A stretch of DNA of 64,000 bases, taken from an uncultured Eubacteriales bacterium (GTDB taxonomy: Bacteria; Bacillota; Clostridia; Christensenellales; CAG-138). How positions within the stretch are numbered: the first letter of the stretch is position 1; every line of letters begins with the position of its first letter. The notes beneath the pieces were generated by a model. That model was given only the letters and a program-made list of their open reading frames with translations, was not told the DNA's origin and made no database searches. The translations under genes and the position numbers were made by a program. This document shows positions 53,963-62,182 of this stretch, in pieces. The DNA is taken from assembly GCA_900545265.1 (NCBI GenBank), contig UQYI01000002.1, positions 62,001 through 126,000 of the forward strand. The letters are read 5' to 3'.

Positions 53963-54598
53963 TTATACAATTTCTATCCCCTTGAAAAAATGCTCGCTGC
54001 AAAGCTTCTTCTGTCCGCAAAACCTGATGCTTTTCTCATTCTTACAGTTTCCAAAGCGTTCTATAGTACCTGCTTTTGGATTTCCATTCCTGTCAAAAGC
54101 AGGAATTCTGTTTCCCGTGCAATACTGACAATTTCCATATTTCCTTGCATCAGTTCTGTTTATCATCCTCCTCCGCTCTATCCTCTGTCCGTGAGAGCGT
54201 ATCTCCCAGATTATCGCCATTCCCATGCACAGCCGCCCCCGCGGCCTTTCTCTCTCCTTCAGTTTGTAATCTCCGCTTTTCCTCTTCCCTCTCTGAAGCC
54301 AGTTGTGCACCAAAAAACATATGCCTATACTACCGCCAACGAAAAAGACCGCCGAAATGGCTTCCACCAATGCACGATATATGTTTCTGATTCCATTTGC
54401 TGCATAAGCGGAGGCTTCGTAGCTATAAGTATAAAAATCCGCACCAAATTCTACCCTGTCCAGTTCTTCCGTCACCGGTGAGCCATATTTGCCGGTATAA
54501 AACGCAGCATCCTTATGCGTCCAGTAAAACAATACACCAATGAAAGCCAATGCCCAGCATAGCAGTACCCCCAGCACGTTAGCAGTCTTCCTTTTCAT
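53963..54598 (-). CDS. Membrane protein with C-terminal Cys-rich motif, unknown function
   Basis: A 211-residue protein with two transmembrane segments (about residues 7-24 and 72-95) separated by an extracytoplasmic loop with FYTYSYEASAYAANG. The long basic tail contains YGNCQYCTGN and later CGQKKLC, possibly a zinc ribbon. GGAGG lies before the ATG at 54598; the longer ORF from 54649 lacks a site. It is followed by the Ig-like lipoprotein gene, probably one operon divergent from an XRE regulator. No family was recognised. Confidence 0.7.
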   Translation of the reverse strand: MKRKTANVLGVLLCWALAFIGVLFYWTHKDAAFYTGKYGSPVTEELDRVEFGADFYTYSYEASAYAANGIRNIYRALVEAISAVFFVGGSIGICFLVHNWLQRGKRKSGDYKLKERERPRGRLCMGMAIIWEIRSHGQRIERRRMINRTDARKYGNCQYCTGNRIPAFDRNGNPKAGTIERFGNCKNEKSIRFCGQKKLCSEHFFKGIEIV

Positions 54599-54672
54599 CT
54601 TTCTTCCTCCTTTTCTGTCTTTCGACAAAATCAATATACCACACATCATACACTAATACAAGATGTTTTTTA

Positions 54673-54719
54673 TACAGTATTGCTTGATGTTTTGCGGCAT
54701 AAGTACCGGGCATACTGTA
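54673..54719. promoter_or_regulatory. Possible operator between divergent genes
   Basis: TACAGTAT (54673-54680) and ATACTGTA (54712-54719) form an 8-base inverted repeat just upstream of the XRE regulator gene. Confidence 0.35.
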
Positions 54720-54736
54720 GGTTGAGGTGATGGTAT

Positions 54737-55045
54737 ATGTATATGCGCATCCGAAAAGCCCGGGAAGACATGGGCTACACACGGGAAAAATTTGCAGAAC
54801 TGCTGGATGTGAGCGTTTCTTATCTGGCGGAGGTGGAACGGGGCCGCACGGGCATTTCCGTAAAAATGCTGACGAAAATCTGCCGGGTGCTGGGTCTGTC
54901 TGCCGATTACGTGCTCTTTGGCGCAAACCGCCCCCAGGACGCCGCCCTGCTGGAAAAGATCGGGCGGCTGGATAAAAAATATCTGCCGCTGCTGAACAGT
55001 ATGCTGACCGAACTCCTGGCCCTGAACGGTGAGGAGCAGGCATGA
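54737..55045 (+). CDS. XRE-family helix-turn-helix regulator
   Basis: A 102-residue protein with an N-terminal HTH (MRIRKAREDMGYTREKFAELL then VSYLAEVERGRTGISVKMLTKI) and a helical C-terminal tail. GAGGTGA lies six bases before the ATG. It is divergent from the membrane protein/lipoprotein pair and probably controls it, given the inverted repeat between them. Confidence 0.88.
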   Translation: MYMRIRKAREDMGYTREKFAELLDVSVSYLAEVERGRTGISVKMLTKICRVLGLSADYVLFGANRPQDAALLEKIGRLDKKYLPLLNSMLTELLALNGEEQA

Positions 55046-55116
55046 TCCCGGCATTATGCCCAAAAAGAAGCAGCGCCCCGAAGAAGCATATCCTTCGAGG
55101 CCCTGTTTTTTCAGCG

Positions 55117-55542
55117 TTATTTTTGCAGCAGATCCCGGATCTGTGTGAGCAGCTGCACCTCTTCCGAGGGCTTGGGGGGCTCGGGCGCAGGAGCGGGTGC
55201 CTCCTCCTTCTTCCGGCGGAAGGCGTTGAGCGCCTTTACCAGCAGGAACAGGGCCAAAGCGACCAGCAGAAAATTCAGTATGCTCTGCAAAAACGATCCG
55301 TAGCACAGGGCCACCTCGGGCGTATCCCCCACCGCAGGGGTCAGTACCAGCTTGAGTCCGCTGAAATCAATACCCCCGGAAATAAGGCCGATAACCGGCA
55401 TGAGCATATCATTGACCAGTGAATTGACAATGGCCGTGAATGCACTGCCGATGATCACGCCTACGGCCAGATCCATTACGTTACCCCGTGAAATAAACTC
55501 CTTGAATTCCGCCCAAAGGCCGGACTTCTTTTTCTTTTCCAT
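55117..55542 (-). CDS. mscL: Large-conductance mechanosensitive channel
   Basis: A 141-residue channel of usual length: FKEFISRGNVMDLAVGVIIGSAFT in the N-terminal helix and first membrane segment, a polar loop, and a second membrane segment FLLVALALFLLVKALN. The C-terminus has a Pro/Ala-rich linker and the terminal helix VQLLTQIRDLL. MscL opens under membrane tension to protect against osmotic downshock. Confidence 0.96.
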   Translation of the reverse strand: MEKKKKSGLWAEFKEFISRGNVMDLAVGVIIGSAFTAIVNSLVNDMLMPVIGLISGGIDFSGLKLVLTPAVGDTPEVALCYGSFLQSILNFLLVALALFLLVKALNAFRRKKEEAPAPAPEPPKPSEEVQLLTQIRDLLQK

Positions 55543-55634
55543 ATATGCGCTCCTTCCATGCGGGCAATGCCCACAACATAATGCAAGGGTATGATACCAT
55601 ATCCCTCCCCCGGTTCACAAGAGGGACCGAGCCT

Positions 55635-55961
55635 CTATAAAGACCGCAGATACACGGAAAGCAGTTCTAGGGCTGTTTCTTTATCCCGGGGATTGCAGGC
55701 GTTCAGCCGCTCCCACAATTCCTCCTGCCGGGCAGGCAGAGACGTCCGCTCCTCCGTCAGGATCTCGTCCGGCGTGATGTGCAGAGCGCTGCATATGCAC
55801 AGCACAGTGGCCGTCCGCATGTTTACGGTGCCCCTCTCTATATCCGCATAAGTGCGTTCCGACAGCCCCGCCGCTTCCGCTACCTCCGCCTGTGTCAGGC
55901 CTGTGCGCTTGCGAACCGCCAGCAGCCTGTCACCAATGGTATGCAGATCAAAAATAAGCAT
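55635..55961 (-). CDS. XRE-family helix-turn-helix regulator
   Basis: A 108-residue protein with a clear HTH domain (IGDRLLAVRKRTGLTQAEVAEAAG; SERTYADIERGTVNMRTATVL) and a short C-terminal helical part. It is divergent from the small membrane protein gene at 56095. The intervening region has a 10-base inverted repeat overlapping a consensus promoter, a likely operator for this regulator. Confidence 0.9.
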   Translation of the reverse strand: MLIFDLHTIGDRLLAVRKRTGLTQAEVAEAAGLSERTYADIERGTVNMRTATVLCICSALHITPDEILTEERTSLPARQEELWERLNACNPRDKETALELLSVYLRSL

Positions 55962-55995
55962 TATTCTTCCTCATTTTTCCGTATTTTTAGGAATT

Positions 55996-56040
55996 ATACT
56001 TCCTGTTTTTCTTGACATACAGGAAGTATTCCCGTATAAT
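55996..56040 (+). promoter_or_regulatory. Consensus promoter with overlapping operator palindrome
   Basis: TTGACA (56012-56017) and TATAAT (56035-56040) are perfect, 17 bases apart. ATACTTCCTG (55996-56005) and CAGGAAGTAT (56020-56029) form a perfect inverted repeat that brackets the -35 box and overlaps the spacer, suiting repression by the adjacent XRE protein. Confidence 0.8.
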
Positions 56041-56094
56041 TTCAAGCAGAATAGTTCCGAATTCTCGGTCTATAAAAGAAAGAGGGGAAGAAAA

Positions 56095-56445
56095 ATGTTT
56101 GAGGATATCCGCAACAGGCTGTTTGGCAGCATCGGCAGCAAGATCAAGACATTGGCAAAGCTTTGCTGCTATTTTTGTCTCATAGTAGGTTTTTTATGTG
56201 CCTTCTGGGGGGCACTTTCTCTTGCCTTTGGTAATGTCAGCGAGGCATATTTGAGTTCGAAAATACTAAAAGACGGCTTGATTCTGGCTATAGTTGGCAC
56301 GGCAAGCAGTTGGCCCCTGTTTGGATTTGGGGAACTGATCGAAAAAGTTTCTTTTGTTGCCGACCGCATGGAAAAAATAGAATCAAAGCTTTCCCCGGCG
56401 CCTGAAAAGCGTCCTTCTGAAACAAAGGAGCAAATAAACAGCTAA
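56095..56445 (+). CDS. Small membrane protein of unknown function
   Basis: A 116-residue protein with two hydrophobic segments (about 20-42 and 59-80) and a hydrophilic tail. The N-terminus has SIGSKIKTLAKLCCY and the tail DRMEKIESKLSPAPEK. AGGGGA lies before the ATG. It is transcribed from the strong regulated promoter at 56012, divergent from an XRE gene, and probably together with the next small gene. No family was recognised with certainty. Confidence 0.75.
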   Translation: MFEDIRNRLFGSIGSKIKTLAKLCCYFCLIVGFLCAFWGALSLAFGNVSEAYLSSKILKDGLILAIVGTASSWPLFGFGELIEKVSFVADRMEKIESKLSPAPEKRPSETKEQINS

Positions 56446-56484
56446 GTAAAGAGCAGCCACGGCAGGCAGACAGGAGAATATCTA

Positions 56485-56727
56485 ATGGAAGGCAAGACAA
56501 ACGGATTACAGATTGCAGGTTTTGTAGTTTCTTTAACAACCTGCTTCATCTTTGGTTTTTATGGATTAAGCGGTATCACAGGTTTGGTTTTGTCTGCCGT
56601 TGGCCGTGCGCAGGCAAACCAGGTCGGCGGTAAAACCGGTTTGGGAACTGCAGGGATTGTTTATGGTTTTGCTTATTCGTCTGCTGAAATTACCCGAATT
56701 AAAGGCACTATCACGATTCTGAAATAA
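56485..56727 (+). CDS. Small DUF4190-like membrane protein
   Basis: An 80-residue protein: IAGFVVSLTTCFIFGFYGLSG, GITGLVLSAVGRAQANQVGG and GTAGIVYGFAYSSAEI. The glycine-rich membrane segments resemble DUF4190 proteins. AGGAG precedes the ATG. It lies 39 bases after the preceding small membrane protein gene and ends in a terminator. Confidence 0.72.
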   Translation: MEGKTNGLQIAGFVVSLTTCFIFGFYGLSGITGLVLSAVGRAQANQVGGKTGLGTAGIVYGFAYSSAEITRIKGTITILK

Positions 56728-56733
56728 TCACGG

Positions 56734-56757
56734 GGAGCGGGGCGCGTGTCCCGCTCC
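56734..56757 (+). terminator. Terminator after the small membrane protein pair
   Basis: GGAGCGGG/CCCGCTCC hairpin followed by TTTTCC. Confidence 0.7.
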
Positions 56758-56764
56758 TTTTCCT

Positions 56765-56923
56765 AAGTATAAAGGCCGCAAGCCCATTGATTATAACGAG
56801 GCGCAGATGAAAGCCCTTTGCAGGAAGTGGCGGGCGGGCGAAATTACCGCCACCGCTGCCATGAAAGAGCTGAGCTTGAAGCCTGACACGTTCTATCGCA
56901 GAGTAAAAGAAATGGAGCTGTAA
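56765..56923 (+). pseudogene. C-terminal fragment of a serine recombinase (resolvase)
   Basis: Without a start codon, the frame encodes about 52 residues: KYKGRKPIDYNEAQMKAL, WRAGEITATAAMKELSLKP and TFYRRVKEMEL, then a stop. This matches the C-terminal helix-turn-helix DNA-binding tail of resolvases of the TnpR/Tn552 type. The catalytic domain is absent. It is probably the remnant of a transposon or integrated element. The next 190 bases show no gene. Confidence 0.75.
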
Positions 56924-57059
56924 TCAGCCCCCACAAAGCAACGGAGAAATGCGGAAAATCCGCTTCTCATAAATTCCACTTTTTCAATTTCCGCTTTATC
57001 GCTGTTGGAACGGGTTCGGAAAGCAAATTTCCACCTTGTTTTCTACTTTTGGACAAAGA

Positions 57060-57087
57060 GAGGAAGCAGTTTTGTTCCTGCTTCCTC
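57060..57087 (-). terminator. Hairpin after the rubrerythrin gene
   Basis: GAGGAAGCAG/CTGCTTCCTC stem; the T tail on the minus strand is weak. Confidence 0.5.
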
Positions 57088-57112
57088 TCCAAAAGGCTTA
57101 TTTTAGGCTGAA

Positions 57113-57709
57113 TTACTTGCCGAAGTAGCGCTTCAGCAGACCCTCAAAGGCCTTGCCGTGTCTCGCCTCGTCGCGGGCCATTTCGTGAACAGTATCGTGA
57201 ATGGCATCCAGATTGTTTTTCTTGGCACAGACAGCCAGATCAAACTTGCCTTTGGTTGCGCCATACTCGCACTCCACCCGCCAGGCCAGGTTGGCTTTGG
57301 TATCGGCCTTCATGTTGGGTTCGCAGCGGCTCCCCAGAAGCTCTGCAAACTTGGCCGCATGCTCCGCTTCTTCATAAGCTGCCTTCTCCCAGTAAAGCCC
57401 CACTTCAGGATACCCCTCCCGGTGTGCGATCCGGGCCATGCACAGATACATGCCCACTTCGCTGCATTCCCCGGCAAAGTTTGCTTTCAGCTGCTCCAGA
57501 ATATAGGCTTTGTCTGCATCGGAAATATCCGGGTTGTTGGCCACGGTCTTATCGTAAATGCCGAATTCATGCTCGGCGGCCAGCTTCATCTCACCCTTTA
57601 CTTCAATAAACTTGGACCCGGGAACCTTGCACACGGGGCACTTGAAATCTGCGGGCATCTCTTCGCCTTCATACACATAACCGCAAACGGGGCAAACAAA
57701 CTTCTTCAT
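57113..57709 (-). CDS. Reverse rubrerythrin (NADH peroxidase-type)
   Basis: A 198-residue protein with an N-terminal rubredoxin domain (FVCPVCGYVYEG and FKCPVCKVPGSKF, four Cys) and a C-terminal ferritin-like diiron domain with ECSEVGMYLCMARIAHREG and EEAEHAAKFAELLG. In reverse rubrerythrins the order is rubredoxin first, and they reduce hydrogen peroxide and oxygen. ATG at 57709 follows AGGAGG by eight bases. It is 22 bases downstream of a PerR-like gene, fitting peroxide control. Confidence 0.93.
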   Translation of the reverse strand: MKKFVCPVCGYVYEGEEMPADFKCPVCKVPGSKFIEVKGEMKLAAEHEFGIYDKTVANNPDISDADKAYILEQLKANFAGECSEVGMYLCMARIAHREGYPEVGLYWEKAAYEEAEHAAKFAELLGSRCEPNMKADTKANLAWRVECEYGATKGKFDLAVCAKKNNLDAIHDTVHEMARDEARHGKAFEGLLKRYFGK

Positions 57710-57731
57710 ATTCTTTTCCTCCTGATGATAC

Positions 57732-58178
57732 TTAAATTGGGTCTTTTTGGTCGTAAGATAAATTTTGCAATTTCTTTTCCGCCGCCCGGTTTGCGGCACG
57801 CTGGGCACAGGCGCCGTAAAAGGTCAGCCTTGTTACCTCCACGGGGGCGCCCAATATCTTTCCGGCCTGCTCCGTCAGGCAGGGGGGCACCTGGATACCC
57901 GGCAGATCCAGTATGCGGCCGCAGCGGGTGCATACAAAGTGGATATGGGGATCCGTCCGCCCGTCAAAGCGTTCCAGCCCCATGACCGTGCCCAAAGATA
58001 TGGCCTCCCCCGTCTCCTTGAACAAAGCCAGATTCCTGTATACCGTTCCCAGGGACAGATCCGGGATCTGGGGCTTCAGGCGGCTGTACACCCACTCGGC
58101 GGAAGGGTGTGCATCCGTTTCCCGCAGGCAGTTCAAAATGGCGTCTCTTTTTTTGCTGTGCTTGCGGATGGTGTCCAT
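57732..58178 (-). CDS. Fur/PerR family regulator
   Basis: A 148-residue regulator: winged helix with SAEWVYSRLKPQIPDLSLGTVYRNLALF and the metal-binding region HIHFVCTRCGRILDLP. The first structural zinc motif CTRC is present, but the expected second one is reduced to a single Cys in YGACAQRA. It is divergent from the TetR gene and upstream of rubrerythrin on the same strand, so PerR is the likely role. A PerR-box-like sequence precedes it. Confidence 0.88.
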   Translation of the reverse strand: MDTIRKHSKKRDAILNCLRETDAHPSAEWVYSRLKPQIPDLSLGTVYRNLALFKETGEAISLGTVMGLERFDGRTDPHIHFVCTRCGRILDLPGIQVPPCLTEQAGKILGAPVEVTRLTFYGACAQRAANRAAEKKLQNLSYDQKDPI

Positions 58179-58190
58179 ATGTTCCTCTCT

Positions 58191-58213
58191 TTTTAATAAT
58201 AATTATTGTTTTC
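58191..58213. promoter_or_regulatory. PerR-box-like palindrome
   Basis: The AT-rich sequence TTAATAATAATTATTG resembles the TTATAATNATTATAA PerR box. It lies just upstream of the PerR-like gene, suggesting autoregulation. Confidence 0.5.
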
Positions 58214-58342
58214 GTTATTATCTTAGCACGGGGCACTCCGTTTGTAAAGAGTTTTTTTAAAAAAGATGTGTGCTTGCAGAAAACCTCCCTTTATGCTATA
58301 ATTCAACACGTTTGAAAAAACGAGAATGGCAGGAGGATCTTC

Positions 58343-58981
58343 ATGGCCAGAAAGCAGATGTTTGCAGAGGGTACCCGGAATCATATTCTGGAGGTAGCCA
58401 CCCGGCTGTTTTTTGAAAAAGGATTTGACTGTGTAAGCGTTCGGGGACTGATGAAGCAGGTAGGCGCGGATCCCGGCGGCTTTTATTACTATTTTGAATC
58501 CAAGGAAGCTCTTTGGGAAGAAGTGCTGCAGGCATTTTTTTCACCGTATCTGAAGGAAGCCGACCGCCTGGCGGAGGAAGCCCAGGAGCGTCCTTACCGG
58601 GCCCTGACCCGTTTCTTCTTTTACCTGCAGGACTGCACCCAGTCTTTCCGCCGGGAGCTGGGTGACCGCATCTATCCCGCCGCTCGTCTGTCCATTCGGG
58701 AACGGACGCTGCTGCTGCTGGAGCCCTATCTGGAACGGATCCTGAAAAGCATCATCGCCCACGGCGCCCAGCCCATGATGGAGCTGCCGCTGCTGACGGT
58801 ATTCCTGGCTCACGGCATAGGCAGTGTGATCCTGCACCAGCCCTCAGAATGGATGGAAAGCTGCGGGCAGGAACTGCAGGATACGGTCTGCCGCCTTTTG
58901 GGCCTGACGGAGGCTTCCGTACGGGAGATGCACCGATTGAGCGGCTTTAATCCCGCCCGTTTCCCGCTGGAAGAAGCATGA
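58343..58981 (+). CDS. TetR family transcriptional regulator
   Basis: A 212-residue regulator with an N-terminal TetR HTH (NHILEVATRLFFEKGFDCVSV; GADPGGFYYYFESKEALWEEV) and a helical ligand-binding domain. GGAGG lies before the ATG. The next gene starts 46 bases downstream on the same strand. Target genes are not obvious. Confidence 0.9.
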   Translation: MARKQMFAEGTRNHILEVATRLFFEKGFDCVSVRGLMKQVGADPGGFYYYFESKEALWEEVLQAFFSPYLKEADRLAEEAQERPYRALTRFFFYLQDCTQSFRRELGDRIYPAARLSIRERTLLLLEPYLERILKSIIAHGAQPMMELPLLTVFLAHGIGSVILHQPSEWMESCGQELQDTVCRLLGLTEASVREMHRLSGFNPARFPLEEA

Positions 58982-59027
58982 CCTTGCATCAGGTCCTTCC
59001 ATCATATATAATACAGAAGGAGGGCCT

Positions 59028-59771
59028 ATGAATCAGAATTACTTCTTCTTTACCAACCAGCTTAACGAAACGGAAACACGGGTCATTACCAGCATTCTGG
59101 GGCATATAGAAAATAACGAGTCCAAAATCAGCATCGCCCAGATCGCAGCGGAGAACTATGTTTCCACCTCCTTTATCGTTAAGATGTGCAAGCGGTTGGG
59201 CTACAGCGGATATACGGACTTTGTGTATCACCTTTCCAGCAAGCGGGAAGCGCCCCGGGCGCTGGATGCTCTGGATCTGGGGCATCTGCTGGATAATTAC
59301 TCTCAGGAGGATGTGCGCACCTTTCTGGGCTACCTGCGGGAATACCGGAACCGGAAGATCTTTGTGGTGGGCGCCGGGTTTGCCGATATGATCGCCGTAT
59401 ACATGACCCAGCGCATGGCTGTCAGCGGCTTTATGGTGTTCAGCCATGTACATTTTTACGACTACATGGTGTTCAAAAAGAGCAACGCCTCCCTGATGGA
59501 GTCCAACATAGAACCTTCCCTGATCATCGCCATTTCCCAGAGCGGCGAAACGGAAGTGGTCATCAACGATATCAAACGGGCCCGGCAGCATGGCTTTCGG
59601 GTGGCCTGCTTTACCCGCACCCCCGCCTCCACGCTGGCTGCCCTTTCCGATGTGACCTTTCTGGTGGACAAGTCCGATCAGGTGCTCCTTTCCCCGGTGC
59701 CAAACCCCTTTTTCGGCAAGGTGATCCTGGCTTTTGAAGAATTGCTGGGACTGTATTTCCGCCAGGAATAG
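59028..59771 (+). CDS. RpiR/MurR family transcriptional regulator
   Basis: A 247-residue protein with an N-terminal HTH (IAQIAAENYVSTSFIVKMCKRLGYSGYTDFVYHL) and a C-terminal SIS sugar-phosphate-binding domain (KIFVVGAGFADMIAVYM; IIAISQSGETEVV). RpiR proteins respond to phosphosugars. It precedes genes for a HAD phosphatase, a sugar-binding lipoprotein and further hydrolases, which it may control. AGGAGG lies before the ATG. Confidence 0.92.
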   Translation: MNQNYFFFTNQLNETETRVITSILGHIENNESKISIAQIAAENYVSTSFIVKMCKRLGYSGYTDFVYHLSSKREAPRALDALDLGHLLDNYSQEDVRTFLGYLREYRNRKIFVVGAGFADMIAVYMTQRMAVSGFMVFSHVHFYDYMVFKKSNASLMESNIEPSLIIAISQSGETEVVINDIKRARQHGFRVACFTRTPASTLAALSDVTFLVDKSDQVLLSPVPNPFFGKVILAFEELLGLYFRQE

Positions 59772-59847
59772 CAGTATTTTTTTTAGGCATCCTGATAAAA
59801 TTTCGTACAAAGTTTTTACGCAAGCGTGCATTTTTTTCAAAACCCGG

Positions 59848-59876
59848 CGTGCTATACTCTAATCAGAGCAGCACGC
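59848..59876. promoter_or_regulatory. Possible RpiR operator over a -10 box
   Basis: GCGTGCT (59848-59854) and AGCACGC (59870-59876) form a 7-base inverted repeat that overlaps a TATACT at 59853, just before the HAD gene. Confidence 0.45.
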
Positions 59877-59899
59877 TGATTTTATTGTAGGAGAGAGCC

Positions 59900-60697
59900 A
59901 TGGGCCTGGATATTCGCACCGTACTTTTTGATCTGGACGGCACCATCTATCAGAACCTGACCTTTAACCGGATCTATATCCGCAATCTTACCGCCGGCAC
60001 TCCCCTTGCCTCCTGGCAGGAATCCCTGCTGGCCTATACGGAAGAAGTGTTTGCCGGACGCCGTCTGATCATGAACCGTGCCTACAGCACGCTGCCCCTG
60101 CCCGCTCCCGATCCGGAAAGCTACTTTGCCGCACTGGAAGGGGCTCTGCTCCCCGATCTTTCCTATGAAGAGCTGCTGCAGCAGGAACACTGCCTGTTTC
60201 TGGGCGATGCCTGGGCCGTGCTAGCCCTGCTGGGCAAGACGCTGGGGCTGCTGGAAGGGCCCCGTCTGGATGCCGTATACCGCATGTCCCGCCGGGATAT
60301 GAGCCAGGAGGGCATGGAAGGGGACAAAAAACTCCGGGACGCCATCATTCGCCTGGGAAAGCGGTGTGAGACGGTTCTGGTCAGCAACTCCTATGAGGAT
60401 ACGGCCTGGGATTTTCTCTGCCAGCTGGGATATGACGGGATCTTTTCCCGCTGCTGTTTTTCTGCCGGAAAGCCCAGCGGGCTGGAAAAGGCGCTCAACG
60501 ACATGGAGCCCGGGATCCTGCAGGAACCCCGCCGATTGCTGACCATCGGAGACCATGCCTTCAACGATCTTTTCCCGCTGGCCCGTTTGGGTGCCCGCAC
60601 CCTGTGGGTAAACCCCTATCCTGCCATCCACAAGCCCCCATGCGATGGGGAAGTAGCCACCACAGGCGAACTTGCCGACTATCTGGACAGGCTGTAA
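59900..60697 (+). CDS. HAD superfamily hydrolase
   Basis: A 265-residue HAD-type phosphatase: motif I VLFDLDGTIYQN (about 8-19), motif II VLVSNSYED, a Lys in CFSAGKPSG, and motif IV ITIGDHAFNDLFPLARLG. A helical cap follows motif I. It likely dephosphorylates a sugar phosphate, given the RpiR regulator upstream and the sugar-binding lipoprotein downstream. GGAG lies before the ATG. Confidence 0.9.
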   Translation: MGLDIRTVLFDLDGTIYQNLTFNRIYIRNLTAGTPLASWQESLLAYTEEVFAGRRLIMNRAYSTLPLPAPDPESYFAALEGALLPDLSYEELLQQEHCLFLGDAWAVLALLGKTLGLLEGPRLDAVYRMSRRDMSQEGMEGDKKLRDAIIRLGKRCETVLVSNSYEDTAWDFLCQLGYDGIFSRCCFSAGKPSGLEKALNDMEPGILQEPRRLLTIGDHAFNDLFPLARLGARTLWVNPYPAIHKPPCDGEVATTGELADYLDRL

Positions 60698-60736
60698 CGG
60701 CCCCCGATAGCATATAAACAACGAAGGGAGAAACAC

Positions 60737-62089
60737 ATGAAAAGAATCATCAGCCTTATTCTGGCCCTGCTGATGCTGGCGGCTCTGGTTGCCTGCACCG
60801 CCAAGAACGACGGCACCGAAACCAAGGAACCCGCCAAGACGGAAGGCGAAACCAAGACGGAAGCCCCCGCCGCCCAGGAGGACAAAAAGGACGAAGCCCC
60901 CGCTGAGCCCGTAGAGGTCGTCCTCTGGCACACCTACACCGATCATCACCAGGCCGCCCTGGAGCAGATCATTGCCGATTTCAACGCCTCTCAGAGTGAA
61001 TACAAGGTTGTGGCGCAGAGCCAGCCTTACAGCGAGTGGGACGCCAAGCTCCTTCAGTCTGTAAGCACCGGCGTTGGCCCCGATATGTGCCCCATGTTCG
61101 CATCTGACGCCGTGGGCTACATGAACGAAGGCTATCTGTATGACATGACCTCCATCATCAACGAGACCATCCCCGATTTCAAAGAGCAGCTGGCCGCCGG
61201 CCTGTATGCCGAGATCACCCAGTGGGGCAACAGCTCCATTTATATGATGCCCGTGACCATGACCAGCGAAGTGCTTTACTACAACAAGACCTGGCTGGAT
61301 GAACTGGGCATTTCCGTTCCCACCACCTGGACCGAAGTGGAAGCAGCCGCCAAGGCCATCCATGAGAAGTACGGCGTAGCGGGCTTCGGCACCGACTCCA
61401 TCACCGATACCTTCCAGGGCTGGCTCATGCAGTCCGGCAGCCAGTACATCGATGTTGCCAGCAAGCAGATCGCTCTGAACGAAGAAACCGCTCTGAAGTA
61501 CCTGAACTGGTTTGCCGATGGTGTTAAGGGAGACTACTTCCGTCTGGTGGGCGAAGACTACTACTTCTCCAACCCCTTCGGCTCTGAGGCCGTGGGCATG
61601 TACGTTGGCTCTGCCGCCGGTGTGGACTATGCCGCCGGTGCCATCCCCGCCGAAGGCGAGGCCGGTCACTTTGAGATGGGCGTTGCGCCCCTCCCCCAGG
61701 AAGGCCCCGTTAAGTATATCTCCAGCTGGGGTTCCACCTATGTATGCCTGAGCAAGGACGAAGCCCATGCCAAGGGCGTGGCCGCCTTCATCAAGTACTT
61801 CACCTCCAAGGAAGTCCTCCCCGGCTGGGCCAAGAGCTTCGGCGCCGTTCCCGCCCGGAAGGAATCCATGGAATCCGAAGACTTCCAGGCCTATGCCGCC
61901 GAGAACAAGGCCGTCAAGGCACTGGTAGAGGAGTTTGACTACATCAACTACCTCCCCGCCGTAGCCGGTGCCGCCACCGTGCGTACCGAGATCGACAAAA
62001 TGGTGCAGTCCGTGGTTCTGGGTCTCAGCGATGCCAAGACCGCTTATGACGCCTTTGTGGCCGCTTCCAACGCCGCTCTCAACGACTAA
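60737..62089 (+). CDS. Family 1 extracellular solute-binding lipoprotein
   Basis: A 450-residue lipoprotein: signal peptide with lipobox LVAC (Cys about 20), an acidic Lys/Glu/Pro linker, then a sugar-binding fold with VEVVLWHTYTDHHQAALEQI, PDMCPMFASDAVGYMNEGYL, LYYNKTWLDELGISVPTTW and QGWLMQSGS, resembling UgpB/maltose-type proteins. It likely binds a sugar, polyol or glycerophospho-compound. No permease or ATPase lies within the window. Codon usage is strongly C-ending, suggesting high expression. A terminator follows. Confidence 0.9.
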   Translation: MKRIISLILALLMLAALVACTAKNDGTETKEPAKTEGETKTEAPAAQEDKKDEAPAEPVEVVLWHTYTDHHQAALEQIIADFNASQSEYKVVAQSQPYSEWDAKLLQSVSTGVGPDMCPMFASDAVGYMNEGYLYDMTSIINETIPDFKEQLAAGLYAEITQWGNSSIYMMPVTMTSEVLYYNKTWLDELGISVPTTWTEVEAAAKAIHEKYGVAGFGTDSITDTFQGWLMQSGSQYIDVASKQIALNEETALKYLNWFADGVKGDYFRLVGEDYYFSNPFGSEAVGMYVGSAAGVDYAAGAIPAEGEAGHFEMGVAPLPQEGPVKYISSWGSTYVCLSKDEAHAKGVAAFIKYFTSKEVLPGWAKSFGAVPARKESMESEDFQAYAAENKAVKALVEEFDYINYLPAVAGAATVRTEIDKMVQSVVLGLSDAKTAYDAFVAASNAALND

Positions 62090-62103
62090 GCCCCTTTAAT
62101 CCC

Positions 62104-62143
62104 GCCGGGGAGGTCCTTGCTGCAAAGGGCTTCCCCGGCTTTT
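62104..62143 (+). terminator. Hairpin terminator after the binding lipoprotein gene
   Basis: GCCGGGGA/TCCCCGGC stem followed by TTTT. It would limit transcription into the downstream hydrolase genes relative to the abundant binding protein. Confidence 0.65.
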
Positions 62144-62182
62144 CCGAATTCTGATCCAAAAGACAAGGACACAGCTATACCC

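Noticed and set aside
60221..61768. A 515-codon minus-strand open frame
   Set aside because: Antisense to the HAD and binding-lipoprotein genes; Gly/His-rich shadow without motifs.
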